From contig NZ_CP049872.1 in assembly GCF_011302915.1 (NCBI RefSeq), positions 1,612,001-1,676,000 of the forward strand: 64,000 bases of DNA, written 5' to 3'. This DNA comes from Thermomonas sp. HDW16 (GTDB lineage Bacteria > Pseudomonadota > Gammaproteobacteria > Xanthomonadales > Xanthomonadaceae). The notes under the pieces were generated by a model. The model was not told the origin of the DNA. It made no database searches and worked only from the letters and a program-made list of their open reading frames with translations. This document shows, one piece after another, positions 21,592-32,886 of the stretch (positions are counted from its first letter, which is position 1; each line of letters begins with the position of its first letter). The translations under genes and the position numbers were made by a program.

Positions 21592-24567
21592 ATGGGTAGG
21601 CGGCAGGGGATATCTGCAGGTGCGCTGGTGGCAGCGTTGCTGTTGCTGTTCGCTTGCCTGTGGCCCGGTTTCGTCCATGCGCAGGACAAACCGCTGAGTG
21701 CCTACTTCCGTGAAACCTGGACCACGCGCCAGGGATTGCCGCACAACCAGGTCAACGCCATTGCGCAGACACCGGATGGTTACCTGTGGTTCGGGACCTG
21801 GGAAGGATTGGTGCGCTACAACGGCCTCGAGTTCCACTCTTTCGATCGCAGCAATACCCCTGCATTGAAGGACAACGGCATACGTTCGGTGCGGGCTTCG
21901 CCCGATGGCGCGGTGGTGATCGGCACGTCGCGGGGCGGGGTCACCGTCAAGCGGGGCGATCTATGGCGCACCTGGATGGTCAAGGACGGCCTGGCGCAGG
22001 AAGAAATCATGGATGCGCTGCTCGACCGCAAGGGGCGGTTATGGGTGGCGACCGAGAGTTCCGGAATCGACCTGGTCGACGGCGACAAGATCACGCACAT
22101 CACCAGTCGCGATGGTCTTCCGAGTGGCGTTACCTACGGTTTGTTGCTGGATCGCGACGACAGCGTCTGGGTGGCCACCGCCCGCGGGTTGGTGCACTTC
22201 GTCGATGGACGAAAGGTGATGTACGCGCACGCCGCCGGTTTGCCGAACGCGCCCGTTTTCCGCATTTTCCAGGATCCGGCCGGGCGCATCTTCGTCGGCA
22301 CCGAGCGCGGCGTGTACCGGCGCGAGAAAGATCGCTTCGTGCAGGTTTCGCCCTTGCTGCCCGACGATGGGGTGCCCAGCCTTGCGCAGGATGCTGCAGG
22401 CAATCTCTGGGTTGGTACGGTCAATAACGGCTTGCTGCGGCTAGGCAAGTCCGGAGTCGAGAAATTCACCAGTTTGCGCGGTCTGCCGAACAATCGCGTT
22501 GCGGCGCTGCTGGTCGATCGTGAAGGCAGCTTGTGGGGCGGCACCAATGCCGGACTGCTGCGCCTCAGCGATGCCCCGTTCAGCACCTACAACGGCGACC
22601 AGGGATTGAGCGACGATTACGTGCGTGCGCTTGCGCAGTCGCGTGATGGTTCGTTGTGGATCGGCACCAGCCGTGGCCTGAACCGCTGGCGCGGAAACAA
22701 ACTGGAAGCCAGTTACACCGCCGCGGATGGCTTGCCCAGCGATTCGGTGCTGAGTCTGCTCGAAGACCGCGATGGCAGCCTGCTGGTCGGCAGCTATACC
22801 GCCGGGGTATTGCGCTTGCGCGATGGCAAGTTGGTGGCGCAATACGACAATGCACACGGCATGCCGGGCAGCAACCAGGTGCGTGCGCTGGTGCAGGAGC
22901 CGGATGGCACCTTGTGGATCGGCACGACCCGTGGCCTGGTGCGGATGCGCGCAGGAAAATTCGAGTTCTTCGGTGTTGCCAAGGGCCTTCCCCGCGAGTT
23001 CATCATTTCCCTGCACCTGGCACGTGACGGCAGCCTGTGGGTCGGCACCGCGAATGGCGCCGCACGCATCGTGGGTGAACGCGTCCAAGCCCTGGACATG
23101 CGGGGAATGAATGGCGCACAGGACGTGTTCGATTTCCATGAGGATGCGGACGGTACGTTGTGGTTCGCGACGGATCGCGGTCTCCTGCGCTATCGGCAAG
23201 GCCAGTTGCGGGCGTTGGGGCTGGCGAAGGGCCTGCCGATCGATACCCTGTTCGCTGTCGTCGATGACGGTGTCGGCAGTTTCTGGCTGACATCGAACCG
23301 TGGCGTAATGCGGGTCAGTCGCTCCGAGGCCGAAGCGGTCATCGATGGCAGGAAAGCCAAGCTCGAACTCGATCGTTTTGGCGAAGCCGACGGACTTGCC
23401 AGCAACCAGTGTAACGGTGGTTCCGGCCCGGCGGCCTTGCGCGACCGCAACGGACGCATCTGGGTTGCGACGGCGGGTGGCGCCGCGGTGGTGAATCCGA
23501 AGTCGCTGCATGCCTACAAGCGCAGGTTGCCGCCGGTCGTGATCGAACAGGCGTTGGCCAACGACCAGGTCGTTTCCCTGCAGGGTGCGCTCAAGTTGCC
23601 GGCGGGGACGCATAAGCTGGAATTCCACTACGCCAGTCTCAGCTTCCAGACGCCGCGCTTCGTGCGCTATCGCTACCGGCTCGAAGGCGTGGACCGCGGC
23701 TGGATCGAGCGCGGCAACCAGCGCGTGGCGCAGTACACCAACCTGATGCCAGGCAACTACCGGTTCGCGGTGAATGCATCGGCACCCGGGCTCGGGCAGG
23801 GTTGGAGTTCGGACATCACCACCCTCGACATCGAGATCAAACCGAGGTTCTGGCAACACGCGTGGTTCCTGCCGGCGCTGACGCTGTTGGGCGTCCTGTT
23901 GGTGGTCGGCCTCTATCGCTGGCGGTTAGGCCACATGCGCCAGCGCGCATTGAACCTGGAAGCCATCGTGGAGGAGCGCACCAGCGATCTGCGCGACCAG
24001 ACCGAACGCCTGCGCGAATCGGATCGCGAAAAATCGTCCCTGGTCGCAAAACTGAAGGAGCAGTCCGAAGCCTTCGAGCGGCAGGCGCGCGAAGATTCCC
24101 TGACCGGGCTTGGCAATCGTCGCAGCATGGACGAGGAGCTTGCTCGCACGTTCGAGCAAGCCGCGACAAACGGAAAGTCGCTCAGTTTTGCCTTGGTCGA
24201 CATCGACCACTTCAAGCGCATCAACGATGGTTATTCGCACGCGGCTGGCGACCGTGCATTGATCGAAGTCGCGCGCCTGATGCGCGAAGAACTTGGCGCG
24301 CTCGGCAAGCTGGCGCGTTGGGGCGGCGAGGAATTCGCGATCCTGTTCGAAGGATTGGCGTTGGAGGAAGCCAGGCGTCGCTGCGAACGCCTGCGTTGGG
24401 CGATCGAGCGATTGGATTGCAGCGGTTTCGCGCCGGGCTGGAAGATGTCGATCAGCGGCGGCGTGGCCGAGCGCACCGGCCTTGCGCACTACGAGCGACT
24501 GGTCAGTCGTGCGGATGCATTGTTGTACGAGGCCAAACGCGCCGGCCGCAACCGCATCATGGGTTGA
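21592..24567 (+). CDS. Periplasmic two-component-type propeller sensor fused to a diguanylate cyclase
   Basis: This 991-residue protein has a signal peptide (cleavage near VHAQ, residue 30) and about a dozen reg_prop beta-propeller repeats (xxDGxLWxGTxxGLxR, about residues 40-640). A Y_Y_Y domain (about 680-750), one membrane span (about 757-778), a short coiled coil and a C-terminal GGDEF domain (about 830-991) follow. The active loop reads GGEEF at 911-915 and substrate residues such as DIDHFKRIND are present, so it should make cyclic di-GMP. The inhibitory RxxD site that normally precedes the loop is absent (GALG in its place). The ligand is unknown. Confidence 0.92.
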   Translation: MGRRQGISAGALVAALLLLFACLWPGFVHAQDKPLSAYFRETWTTRQGLPHNQVNAIAQTPDGYLWFGTWEGLVRYNGLEFHSFDRSNTPALKDNGIRSVRASPDGAVVIGTSRGGVTVKRGDLWRTWMVKDGLAQEEIMDALLDRKGRLWVATESSGIDLVDGDKITHITSRDGLPSGVTYGLLLDRDDSVWVATARGLVHFVDGRKVMYAHAAGLPNAPVFRIFQDPAGRIFVGTERGVYRREKDRFVQVSPLLPDDGVPSLAQDAAGNLWVGTVNNGLLRLGKSGVEKFTSLRGLPNNRVAALLVDREGSLWGGTNAGLLRLSDAPFSTYNGDQGLSDDYVRALAQSRDGSLWIGTSRGLNRWRGNKLEASYTAADGLPSDSVLSLLEDRDGSLLVGSYTAGVLRLRDGKLVAQYDNAHGMPGSNQVRALVQEPDGTLWIGTTRGLVRMRAGKFEFFGVAKGLPREFIISLHLARDGSLWVGTANGAARIVGERVQALDMRGMNGAQDVFDFHEDADGTLWFATDRGLLRYRQGQLRALGLAKGLPIDTLFAVVDDGVGSFWLTSNRGVMRVSRSEAEAVIDGRKAKLELDRFGEADGLASNQCNGGSGPAALRDRNGRIWVATAGGAAVVNPKSLHAYKRRLPPVVIEQALANDQVVSLQGALKLPAGTHKLEFHYASLSFQTPRFVRYRYRLEGVDRGWIERGNQRVAQYTNLMPGNYRFAVNASAPGLGQGWSSDITTLDIEIKPRFWQHAWFLPALTLLGVLLVVGLYRWRLGHMRQRALNLEAIVEERTSDLRDQTERLRESDREKSSLVAKLKEQSEAFERQAREDSLTGLGNRRSMDEELARTFEQAATNGKSLSFALVDIDHFKRINDGYSHAAGDRALIEVARLMREELGALGKLARWGGEEFAILFEGLALEEARRRCERLRWAIERLDCSGFAPGWKMSISGGVAERTGLAHYERLVSRADALLYEAKRAGRNRIMG

Positions 24568-24577
24568 TCGAATACGT

Positions 24578-25522
24578 TCAGGCCTGCGGCGGTTTCGGCT
24601 TCAGGTCGCCATCGTCGGCGACGCCACGCAACAAGAGGTCAGACAACGGGCGGCCATCGGCGTCGCGATGGTAGACATGCAAGTCGCGCTGCGGATAGGG
24701 GATGTTGAGGCCGTGCTGGATCAACTGATTGCGTACTGATTCCACCACATGGCTGCGTGCCTCGATGAAATCGTCGTTGCGGGCGAAGGCCTGCAACACC
24801 AGGTCAACGCTGCTTTCGCCCAGGTTGACGACCCGCACCACCGGCTCCGGCTCCCTCGACAGCAACGGTTCTTTTTCGGCGATTTCCAGCAGCACACTGC
24901 GCGCAAGCTGCAGGTCGTCGTCGTAGCCCACGCCCACGGTGATGTCCATCCGCCGTTGCGGTAGGCTGCTGTAGTTGATGATCGGCGCAGTGGTGATCTC
25001 GCTGTTCGGCAGGATGATGACGCGGTGGTCGGCCGCGCGCAGACGCGTCTGGAATACCCGCACCTCGAGCACCACGCCTTCCTGACCGGCGGCGATGACA
25101 TGGTCGCCGGTGCGGAACGGTCGCAGCACGATCAGCATCACGCCCGAAGCAATGTTCGACAGCGAATCCTTCAACGCCAAACCCACCGCCAGGCCGGCGG
25201 CGCCGAGGATCGCGAACATCGAGGTAGTCGGCACGCCAAGCGCGGTCAGCGCGGTCATGATCACCAGCACCAGCATCACTGCATAGGCGATGTTGCGCAG
25301 GAAACCGCCCAGCGTGGCGTCCACGCCGGCGCGGATCATCACCCGATCCAGCCCCGTGCTCAGGCGCTTGGCCAACCAGCGACCGATCACGAAGATCGCG
25401 ATCGTGGCCAGCAGCTTCATCCCCCATGTCTCCAGCAACTGCCACCAGTCGACGCCGTGCAGATCCTGCAGCAAGTTGGCGGTGGGGGCCTTGGCGGCGG
25501 TTGCGGATGGAGGTGGTGACAT
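24578..25522 (-). CDS. mscS: Small-conductance mechanosensitive channel MscS
   Basis: MscS opens under membrane tension to release solutes after osmotic downshock. The 314-residue protein has three membrane spans (about residues 34-54, 75-98 and 104-137). The third is glycine/alanine-rich (GAAGLAVGLALKDSLSNIASG) and lines the pore. A cytoplasmic beta domain (LRPFRTGDHV, LPNSEI) and alpha/beta vestibule follow. I start at 25522 (MSPPPSATAAK); longer in-frame extension upstream has no membrane-protein character. Confidence 0.92.
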   Translation of the reverse strand: MSPPPSATAAKAPTANLLQDLHGVDWWQLLETWGMKLLATIAIFVIGRWLAKRLSTGLDRVMIRAGVDATLGGFLRNIAYAVMLVLVIMTALTALGVPTTSMFAILGAAGLAVGLALKDSLSNIASGVMLIVLRPFRTGDHVIAAGQEGVVLEVRVFQTRLRAADHRVIILPNSEITTAPIINYSSLPQRRMDITVGVGYDDDLQLARSVLLEIAEKEPLLSREPEPVVRVVNLGESSVDLVLQAFARNDDFIEARSHVVESVRNQLIQHGLNIPYPQRDLHVYHRDADGRPLSDLLLRGVADDGDLKPKPPQA

Positions 25523-25617
25523 GGGATTCCCGAAAAGCCGAGCGCCCGGTTGGGCGTGTTGGCACGCAAGCGGAATGGTAACGGTCGCGATGTAAAAGAA
25601 GCGATAGCCGCCGCGGC

Positions 25618-27099
25618 CTACAGCACGGGCGCCATCATCCCGATCGCGTTCTGCAGCAGGCGTTGGTGATAAGGCCAAGCTCGCACGGTCTCGATCCCGA
25701 CCGTGCGGCTCACCGACATGTAACCCAGTTGCCGCTTGCGGATCGCCTGCGTGAGCATGCGGTCGGCGACCACGAGGTTGTTCTCGTAATTCAGTTCCAG
25801 GCTGCGTCGATCCATGTTGGCGGAACCGACCAAGGCGATCTCGCCATCGATGGTCATCGACTTGCTGTGCAGTATTCCAAGCGGATATTCGAGCACGTTC
25901 ACCCCGCAGTCCAGCAGGTCTGCCCACGTGCTACGGCAGCTGTTGCCGACCAGCATCGAATCGTTGCGGGCCGGGAACACGATGGTGGTCTTGACGCCTC
26001 GCCTCGGTGCAGCGCACAGCGCCCGCAGCAGGGCTTCGTCGGGCACGAAGTAAGGCGTGGTGACCAGCAATTCATCGCGCGCCGCGTACATGGCGGCCAC
26101 GAACATGTCGGACATCGCATTGTGGCGGGTGGTTGGTCCGGTACCGAACATCTGCGCGATCACGCCGTCTTCGAACCGTTCCGGTTCTGGCGATGCCGTG
26201 ACGATTGCCTCCAGCGCCTCGCTGGTCTCGCTGATCCATGCGCTGAGGAACAGGTACTGCGCCTGCCGTACGACCGGGCCTTCGCGGCGCAGCAGCAAGT
26301 CGATCCACGGTGCGAACTTCGGCTTGACCCGGAATTCCGGATCCGCGCAGTTCTGGCTGCCGCAATAGGCGATGCGGTTGTCGATCACCGCCACCTTGCG
26401 ATGGTTGCGCAGATCGACGCGGCCGATGGCCAGGTGGCCCAGACGCGGCACGTCGTCCAGCATCGCGTGCACGCGCACGCCTGCGTCGCGCAGCTGGCGC
26501 CAGCGCAGGCCATGCACGAAGGCACGCGAACCTAGGGCGTCCACCATCACCCGGCATTGCACGTCGCGCCGCGCCGCGGCACACATGGCATCGACCACGC
26601 GGCCGCCGTTGTGGTCGTCCAGCCAGATGTAGAAGCCGATGTGGACGTGCTCGCGGGCCTGTTCGATGTCGGCGACCAGCGCGTCGATGGCCGCGTTGGA
26701 ATCAGCCTTGGGCTGTTCCGGCGTGGCCGCAGGATCGCCCAGCAGTACGATGCGGTTGCCGGTCTCCGGCTTGAAACCGTTGATCGACTGCGCCAGGTCG
26801 AACAGCGGCCTGACCCGTACGTCGATGGCCCCGTTCGCAAGGCCGGCATCCGACGGCAGCGGCATGCGCGCTTCGGTATTGCGCAGGCGCTTGATGCGTT
26901 CGCGGCCGATGCTGGTTTCGCCCAGGAACAGATACGCGATCACGCCCAACAGCGGCAGGAACGTGATCACAGCCACCCACGCCACGCGGGAGGCCGGCAC
27001 GCGATTGGGACGGGTGATCGCGCGCGCGATCACCAGCAAGTGCACCACGAAAATCAGGAACGCCAGAGGCGAGTGCAGTGGGCTCAGGAAAAACGCCAT
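25618..27099 (-). CDS. cls: Cardiolipin synthase
   Basis: Cardiolipin synthase joins two phosphatidylglycerols to give cardiolipin and glycerol at the inner membrane. The 493-residue protein has two N-terminal membrane spans and two phospholipase-D motifs. These are HRKVAVID followed by GSQN (about residue 232), and HSKSMTID followed by GSANMDRRS (about residue 406). Length and layout match ClsA-type enzymes. The separation from ppsA includes only a short GC-rich hairpin. Confidence 0.93.
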   Translation of the reverse strand: MAFFLSPLHSPLAFLIFVVHLLVIARAITRPNRVPASRVAWVAVITFLPLLGVIAYLFLGETSIGRERIKRLRNTEARMPLPSDAGLANGAIDVRVRPLFDLAQSINGFKPETGNRIVLLGDPAATPEQPKADSNAAIDALVADIEQAREHVHIGFYIWLDDHNGGRVVDAMCAAARRDVQCRVMVDALGSRAFVHGLRWRQLRDAGVRVHAMLDDVPRLGHLAIGRVDLRNHRKVAVIDNRIAYCGSQNCADPEFRVKPKFAPWIDLLLRREGPVVRQAQYLFLSAWISETSEALEAIVTASPEPERFEDGVIAQMFGTGPTTRHNAMSDMFVAAMYAARDELLVTTPYFVPDEALLRALCAAPRRGVKTTIVFPARNDSMLVGNSCRSTWADLLDCGVNVLEYPLGILHSKSMTIDGEIALVGSANMDRRSLELNYENNLVVADRMLTQAIRKRQLGYMSVSRTVGIETVRAWPYHQRLLQNAIGMMAPVL

Positions 27100-27144
27100 G
27101 ACGGGCTCCGATCCGGTATGTCGCCGAGCCTACCGGAGCAGCGA

Positions 27145-27162
27145 GCCGGCGCAAGCGCCGGC
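27145..27162 (-). other. Short GC hairpin between ppsA and cls
   Basis: GCCGGCG and CGCCGGC form a 7-bp stem around CAAG. On the minus strand no T run follows, so it is a weak terminator candidate at best for ppsA. Confidence 0.3.
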
Positions 27163-27176
27163 AGGTTCACGCGCGA

Positions 27177-29564
<2,388 letters not shown>

Positions 29565-29651
29565 GGCAGGCTCCGTGGGGCTCAGGCAGCGCAGGCGCGC
29601 AGAAGTCCGTTATTTTACATCCCCTGCCTAGAGCGATGACTACGATTGCAT

Positions 29652-30473
29652 ATGGATGCTGTCCGCCCCGTGTTCTACGTGTCCGACGGTACCGGCATCA
29701 CCGCCGAAACCATCGGCCACAGCCTGCTGACCCAGTTCAGTGGAGTGCGTTTCCAGACCGACCGCTTGCCGTTCGTGGACAGTCCGGACAAAGCACGCGC
29801 CGCAGCAGAGGAAATCCGCCAGGCCGGTGCGGAACACGGCACCCGCCCCATCGTGGTCAATTCCTGCGTGGACAGCGCCTTGACCGCGCTGCTCGCCGAA
29901 AGTGGAGCGCTGATGCTGGACGTGTTCGAGCCGTTCATCGAGCCACTGGAACGCGAACTGGGCGAGTCGCGCCAGCAGCGGGTCGGGCAGGCGCACGGCA
30001 TCGTCGATTTCGAGGCCTACCACCGCCGCATCAACGCGATGAACTACGCGTTGACCCACGACGACGGCATCAGCATGAACTACGACGAGGCCGACTTGAT
30101 CCTGGTTGGCGTGTCGCGCGCGGGCAAGACGCCGACCTGCGTGTACCTGGCGCTGCACCACGGCATCCGCGCGGCGAACTATCCGCTCACGCCGGATGAC
30201 CTTGAAGAAGAGCGGTTGCCGGCCAAGTTGCGGCAATACCGCAACAAGCTGTTCGGCTTGACCATCGATCCGATCCGCCTGCACCAGATCCGCGAGGAGC
30301 GGCGGGCGAATTCGCGTTACGCGCAGTTGGATACCTGCAAACGGGAAGTGGCACAGGCGGAAGCGATGCTGCGGCGCGAGGGCATCGAGATGCTCAGCAC
30401 CACGCATGCGTCGATCGAGGAGATATCCAGCAGGGTCCTTGAGCATCTCGGCATCAATCGCGAGATGTATTGA
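29652..30473 (+). CDS. ppsR: PEP synthase regulatory protein (ADP-dependent kinase/phosphorylase)
   Basis: PpsR (DUF299) both inactivates PEP synthase by ADP-dependent phosphorylation of a threonine and reactivates it by phosphorolysis. The 273-residue protein starts with the family pattern [13 protein letters not shown] and has the P-loop-like [15 protein letters not shown] near residue 153. I start at the ATG at 29652; a TTG two codons upstream is less likely. Divergence from ppsA gives strong context. Confidence 0.95.
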   Translation: MDAVRPVFYVSDGTGITAETIGHSLLTQFSGVRFQTDRLPFVDSPDKARAAAEEIRQAGAEHGTRPIVVNSCVDSALTALLAESGALMLDVFEPFIEPLERELGESRQQRVGQAHGIVDFEAYHRRINAMNYALTHDDGISMNYDEADLILVGVSRAGKTPTCVYLALHHGIRAANYPLTPDDLEEERLPAKLRQYRNKLFGLTIDPIRLHQIREERRANSRYAQLDTCKREVAQAEAMLRREGIEMLSTTHASIEEISSRVLEHLGINREMY

Positions 30474-30559
30474 GCGACCGCTGGAACCCCTACGCTAGGC
30501 CTGATTCCGCGATCCGTCAATCCTGCCGCGATGCGGCGCGCGCGTGTAGGATCAAGGCC

Positions 30560-31048
30560 ATGAGCCACGTGCTTGCCCGTCGCCTTCCACTGCCGAAACT
30601 GAGCCGTTTCAGCTGGCTGATGGGCCTGTATGCCGAAAACCATGTGCGTCTGCAGCGCCTGTTCGAGCCGGCGGATCTCGCATGCGGCACGTATGTGTCC
30701 AGCATCGGCGACGGACTTGATCTGCAGATGGTAGTGCTGGAACACCACGCCTACACGGTCGAATTGCGTCTGAGCTATGGGCTGGTCGATCCACAGACCG
30801 GCTTGCATGATCCTTCCGCCAACCTGCGCCTGTACCGCGATGCGCGCCAGGTCGAAGCCACGCATTGCTACGCGGGGCGTCGCTGGCAGGACGTGATCGG
30901 CATGTTCCCGCCGCCGGAGCGCATCCTCGACCACCGCCTGCGGATGAACACGTTCCTCGGCAAATGGCTGCAATACTTGGCCGAGCAAGGGCATGGCGTG
31001 GCGACGTTGCAACCGGTGTCCCCGGAAAAAATCGAAACAGCCGCTTGA
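30560..31048 (+). CDS. DUF1249 (YqiB-like) protein
   Basis: The 162-residue protein belongs to DUF1249, the family of E. coli YqiB. It shows the usual start LPKLSRFSWLMGLYAENHVRL, a YTxELRLSY core and a C-terminal NTFLGKWL. It is probably cytoplasmic and its function is unknown. The frame remains open upstream of 30560, but that part lacks family resemblance. It starts 86 bp after ppsR and is followed by two tRNA genes. Confidence 0.82.
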   Translation: MSHVLARRLPLPKLSRFSWLMGLYAENHVRLQRLFEPADLACGTYVSSIGDGLDLQMVVLEHHAYTVELRLSYGLVDPQTGLHDPSANLRLYRDARQVEATHCYAGRRWQDVIGMFPPPERILDHRLRMNTFLGKWLQYLAEQGHGVATLQPVSPEKIETAA

Positions 31049-31093
31049 CGCTTCGGGAAACGTCCCTCAAAATGCGTGTCTTTCCAGCCCAGT

Positions 31094-31169
31094 GGGGCCA
31101 TAGCTCAGCTGGGAGAGCGCCTGCATGGCATGCAGGAGGTCGGCGGTTCGATCCCGCCTGGCTCCACCA
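31094..31169 (+). tRNA. tRNA-Ala (GGC)
   Basis: The 76-nt cloverleaf is complete with encoded CCA. The acceptor stem is GGGGCCA/TGGCTCC with one G-T pair. The anticodon arm CCTGC-ATGGCAT-GCAGG has anticodon GGC, and the T arm contains GGTTCGATCCC. The encoded tRNA reads GCC and GCU codons. Confidence 0.97.
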
Positions 31170-31217
31170 CTTGGTTGGATCGTCCGCAAGGACACGCTAG
31201 TAAAAATTTTCGGTTTT

Positions 31218-31293
31218 GTCCCCATCGTCTAGAGGCCTAGGACATTACCCTTTCACGGTAGCGACCGGGGTTCGAATCCCCGTGGGGACGCCA
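31218..31293 (+). tRNA. tRNA-Glu (TTC)
   Basis: The 76-nt cloverleaf includes the 3' CCA. The acceptor stem GTCCCCA/TGGGGAC is perfect. The anticodon loop CTTTCAC gives anticodon TTC, and the T arm contains GGTTCGAATCC. It follows tRNA-Ala after 48 bp and is followed by a terminator, so the two are probably one transcript. Confidence 0.97.
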
Positions 31294-31313
31294 TCCGAAA
31301 CCGAAAAGCCATC

Positions 31314-31335
31314 AACCGCCGCAAGGCGGTTTTTT
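31314..31335 (+). terminator. Terminator after the tRNA pair
   Basis: AACCGCC-GCAA-GGCGGTT followed by TTTT (a run of six T overall) is a classic intrinsic terminator. It ends the tRNA-Ala/tRNA-Glu transcript just before the convergent copB stop. Confidence 0.85.
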
Positions 31336-31364
31336 GTTGCTCGCGATACGTGCTGGCGCCTGCT

Positions 31365-32240
31365 TCAGAACCAGAAGCGCAGGCCTGCAACCCAATGCGT
31401 GTCGTGCACGGGTTCACCTGCGATGCGTGCGTAATCCGCCGTGTTGCCGAAGCGGTAGCTGCGTTCGATCCCGATGTAAGGCGCGAATTCGCGGCGGATT
31501 TCATAGCGCAGGCGCAGTCCGGCTTCCACATCGCCAAGACCAGCGCCGATTCCGCGAGCGGCGTCGTTGCGCCCATACGCCGTGGCCTCGACGCGCGGCT
31601 GCAGGATCAGCTTGTTGGTCAGCAGCAATTCGTATTCGGCTTCGGCCTTCAGCGCGGTCTGCCCACCTTCGCCGAGGTAGGCGGTGGCTTGTACCTCGAA
31701 CTTGTATGGCGCCAAGCCTTCTACGCCGATGGCGAGCCAGTCCTGCCCATCGTGTCCCGTATCGTGGCGTACACCGGCGACCACATCCCACCAGGCATTG
31801 ACCGGTTTGCCCCACAAAGCTTCGATGTCGGCTTTGGTGCCGTGGTCTTTTTCGCGATGGCCTTCGCTGCGCAGCCACAGCCGGCCGCGATCATGGCCGA
31901 ACCACGCGCTGCCTTCCCAGACCAGCGTGTCGCCCTGCTGCCATTCCAGCCGATCCGCGATCAGCATCCACACGAATGGGTCGTCGTCCATGTGCGCGGA
32001 CTTGTCGTGGCCGTGCAGGTCCGGGAACGCGGCGGCGCGGTCAGCATCGGTGAGGGCAGGGGGGCGATAGTCGCCTGCGTTGCTTTCGCGCGCCTGTTGA
32101 TCGCGATCTTGTGCGTGTTCGTCCGTCGTGGTGCCCGGTAGCGGTTGCGCCATCGCCGGGTGGTGTTGGTGCTGCGAATGATCCTGCGCGAATGCAGTCT
32201 GCACGCACAGCAACAGGCTGATGGCGAATGCGTTGCGCAT
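31365..32240 (-). CDS. copB: Copper resistance outer-membrane protein CopB
   Basis: CopB is the outer-membrane partner of the multicopper oxidase CopA in periplasmic copper tolerance. The 291-residue protein has a signal peptide (MRNAFAISLLLCVQTAFA), a short His/Met-rich linker (HSQHQHHPAM) and a beta-barrel region. The family landmarks DRLEWQ, WDVVAGVRHDTG and LRLRYEIRREFAPYIGI are present, and it ends in the aromatic residue expected of barrels (RFWF). It overlaps the last base of the copA C-terminal fragment. Confidence 0.92.
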   Translation of the reverse strand: MRNAFAISLLLCVQTAFAQDHSQHQHHPAMAQPLPGTTTDEHAQDRDQQARESNAGDYRPPALTDADRAAAFPDLHGHDKSAHMDDDPFVWMLIADRLEWQQGDTLVWEGSAWFGHDRGRLWLRSEGHREKDHGTKADIEALWGKPVNAWWDVVAGVRHDTGHDGQDWLAIGVEGLAPYKFEVQATAYLGEGGQTALKAEAEYELLLTNKLILQPRVEATAYGRNDAARGIGAGLGDVEAGLRLRYEIRREFAPYIGIERSYRFGNTADYARIAGEPVHDTHWVAGLRFWF

Positions 32241-32884
32241 CACTCCTCCACCCGCACTTCGCGCATCATCCCGGCTTCCATGTGCATCAGCATGTGGCAG
32301 TGGAAGGCCCAGCGGCCGAGTGCGTCCGCGGTGACGCGGAAACTGCGCTTGGTACCTGGCGGGATGCTGATGGTGTGCTTGCGCACCAGGAAGTCGCCGT
32401 TCTCGCTTTCCAGGTCGCTCCACATGCCGTGCAGGTGCACCGGGTGTTCCATCATCGTGTCGTTGACCAGGGTGAAGCGCACGCGTTCGCCGTACTTCAG
32501 TCGCACCGGTTCGGCATCGGAAAATCTGATGCCGTCGAAGCCCCAGGTGAAGCGCTCCATGTGGCCGGTGAGGTGCAGCTCGATCTCGCGCGAAGGCGTG
32601 CGCGTGTCTGCGGGCTTCTGCAAGCTGTGCAAGTCCGCATAGCGCAGCACTCGGCGGCCGTTGTCACGCAGGCCGATACCGGGGTCGTCCAATCGCGGCG
32701 TCGGCGACATGGTTTGCATGTCAACGAATGGATTGCAGGTTTCGCTGGCAGGGTGCGCTTGCATCGCGGTGCCGTGCGACATGCCTGCCATGCTGGCGCC
32801 GCAGCCGCCTTCCATACCCATTGATGCGCCGCAACTCATTTCGCCAGACGCCATCGCATGACCGCCATGTCCCATGTCGTCCAT
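32240..32884 (-). CDS. copA: CopA multicopper oxidase, C-terminal fragment (split by frameshift)
   Basis: This frame encodes the methionine/histidine-rich copper-binding segment (DDMGHGGHAM, GASMGMEGGC) and the last cupredoxin domain. The type-1/2/3 copper ligands HPVHLHG and HCHMLMHMEAGM are present. Intact CopA proteins of about 600 residues carry this part in line with the frame that ends at 32887. Just upstream in this frame the DNA still encodes LPALDKRALLT, the normal link into the Met-rich region. Its ATG lies 2 bases after the upstream stop (TGACGATG), so restart translation is conceivable but would give a domain without signal peptide. I read it as one broken gene. Confidence 0.85.
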   Translation of the reverse strand: MDDMGHGGHAMASGEMSCGASMGMEGGCGASMAGMSHGTAMQAHPASETCNPFVDMQTMSPTPRLDDPGIGLRDNGRRVLRYADLHSLQKPADTRTPSREIELHLTGHMERFTWGFDGIRFSDAEPVRLKYGERVRFTLVNDTMMEHPVHLHGMWSDLESENGDFLVRKHTISIPPGTKRSFRVTADALGRWAFHCHMLMHMEAGMMREVRVEE

Positions 32885-32886
32885 CG

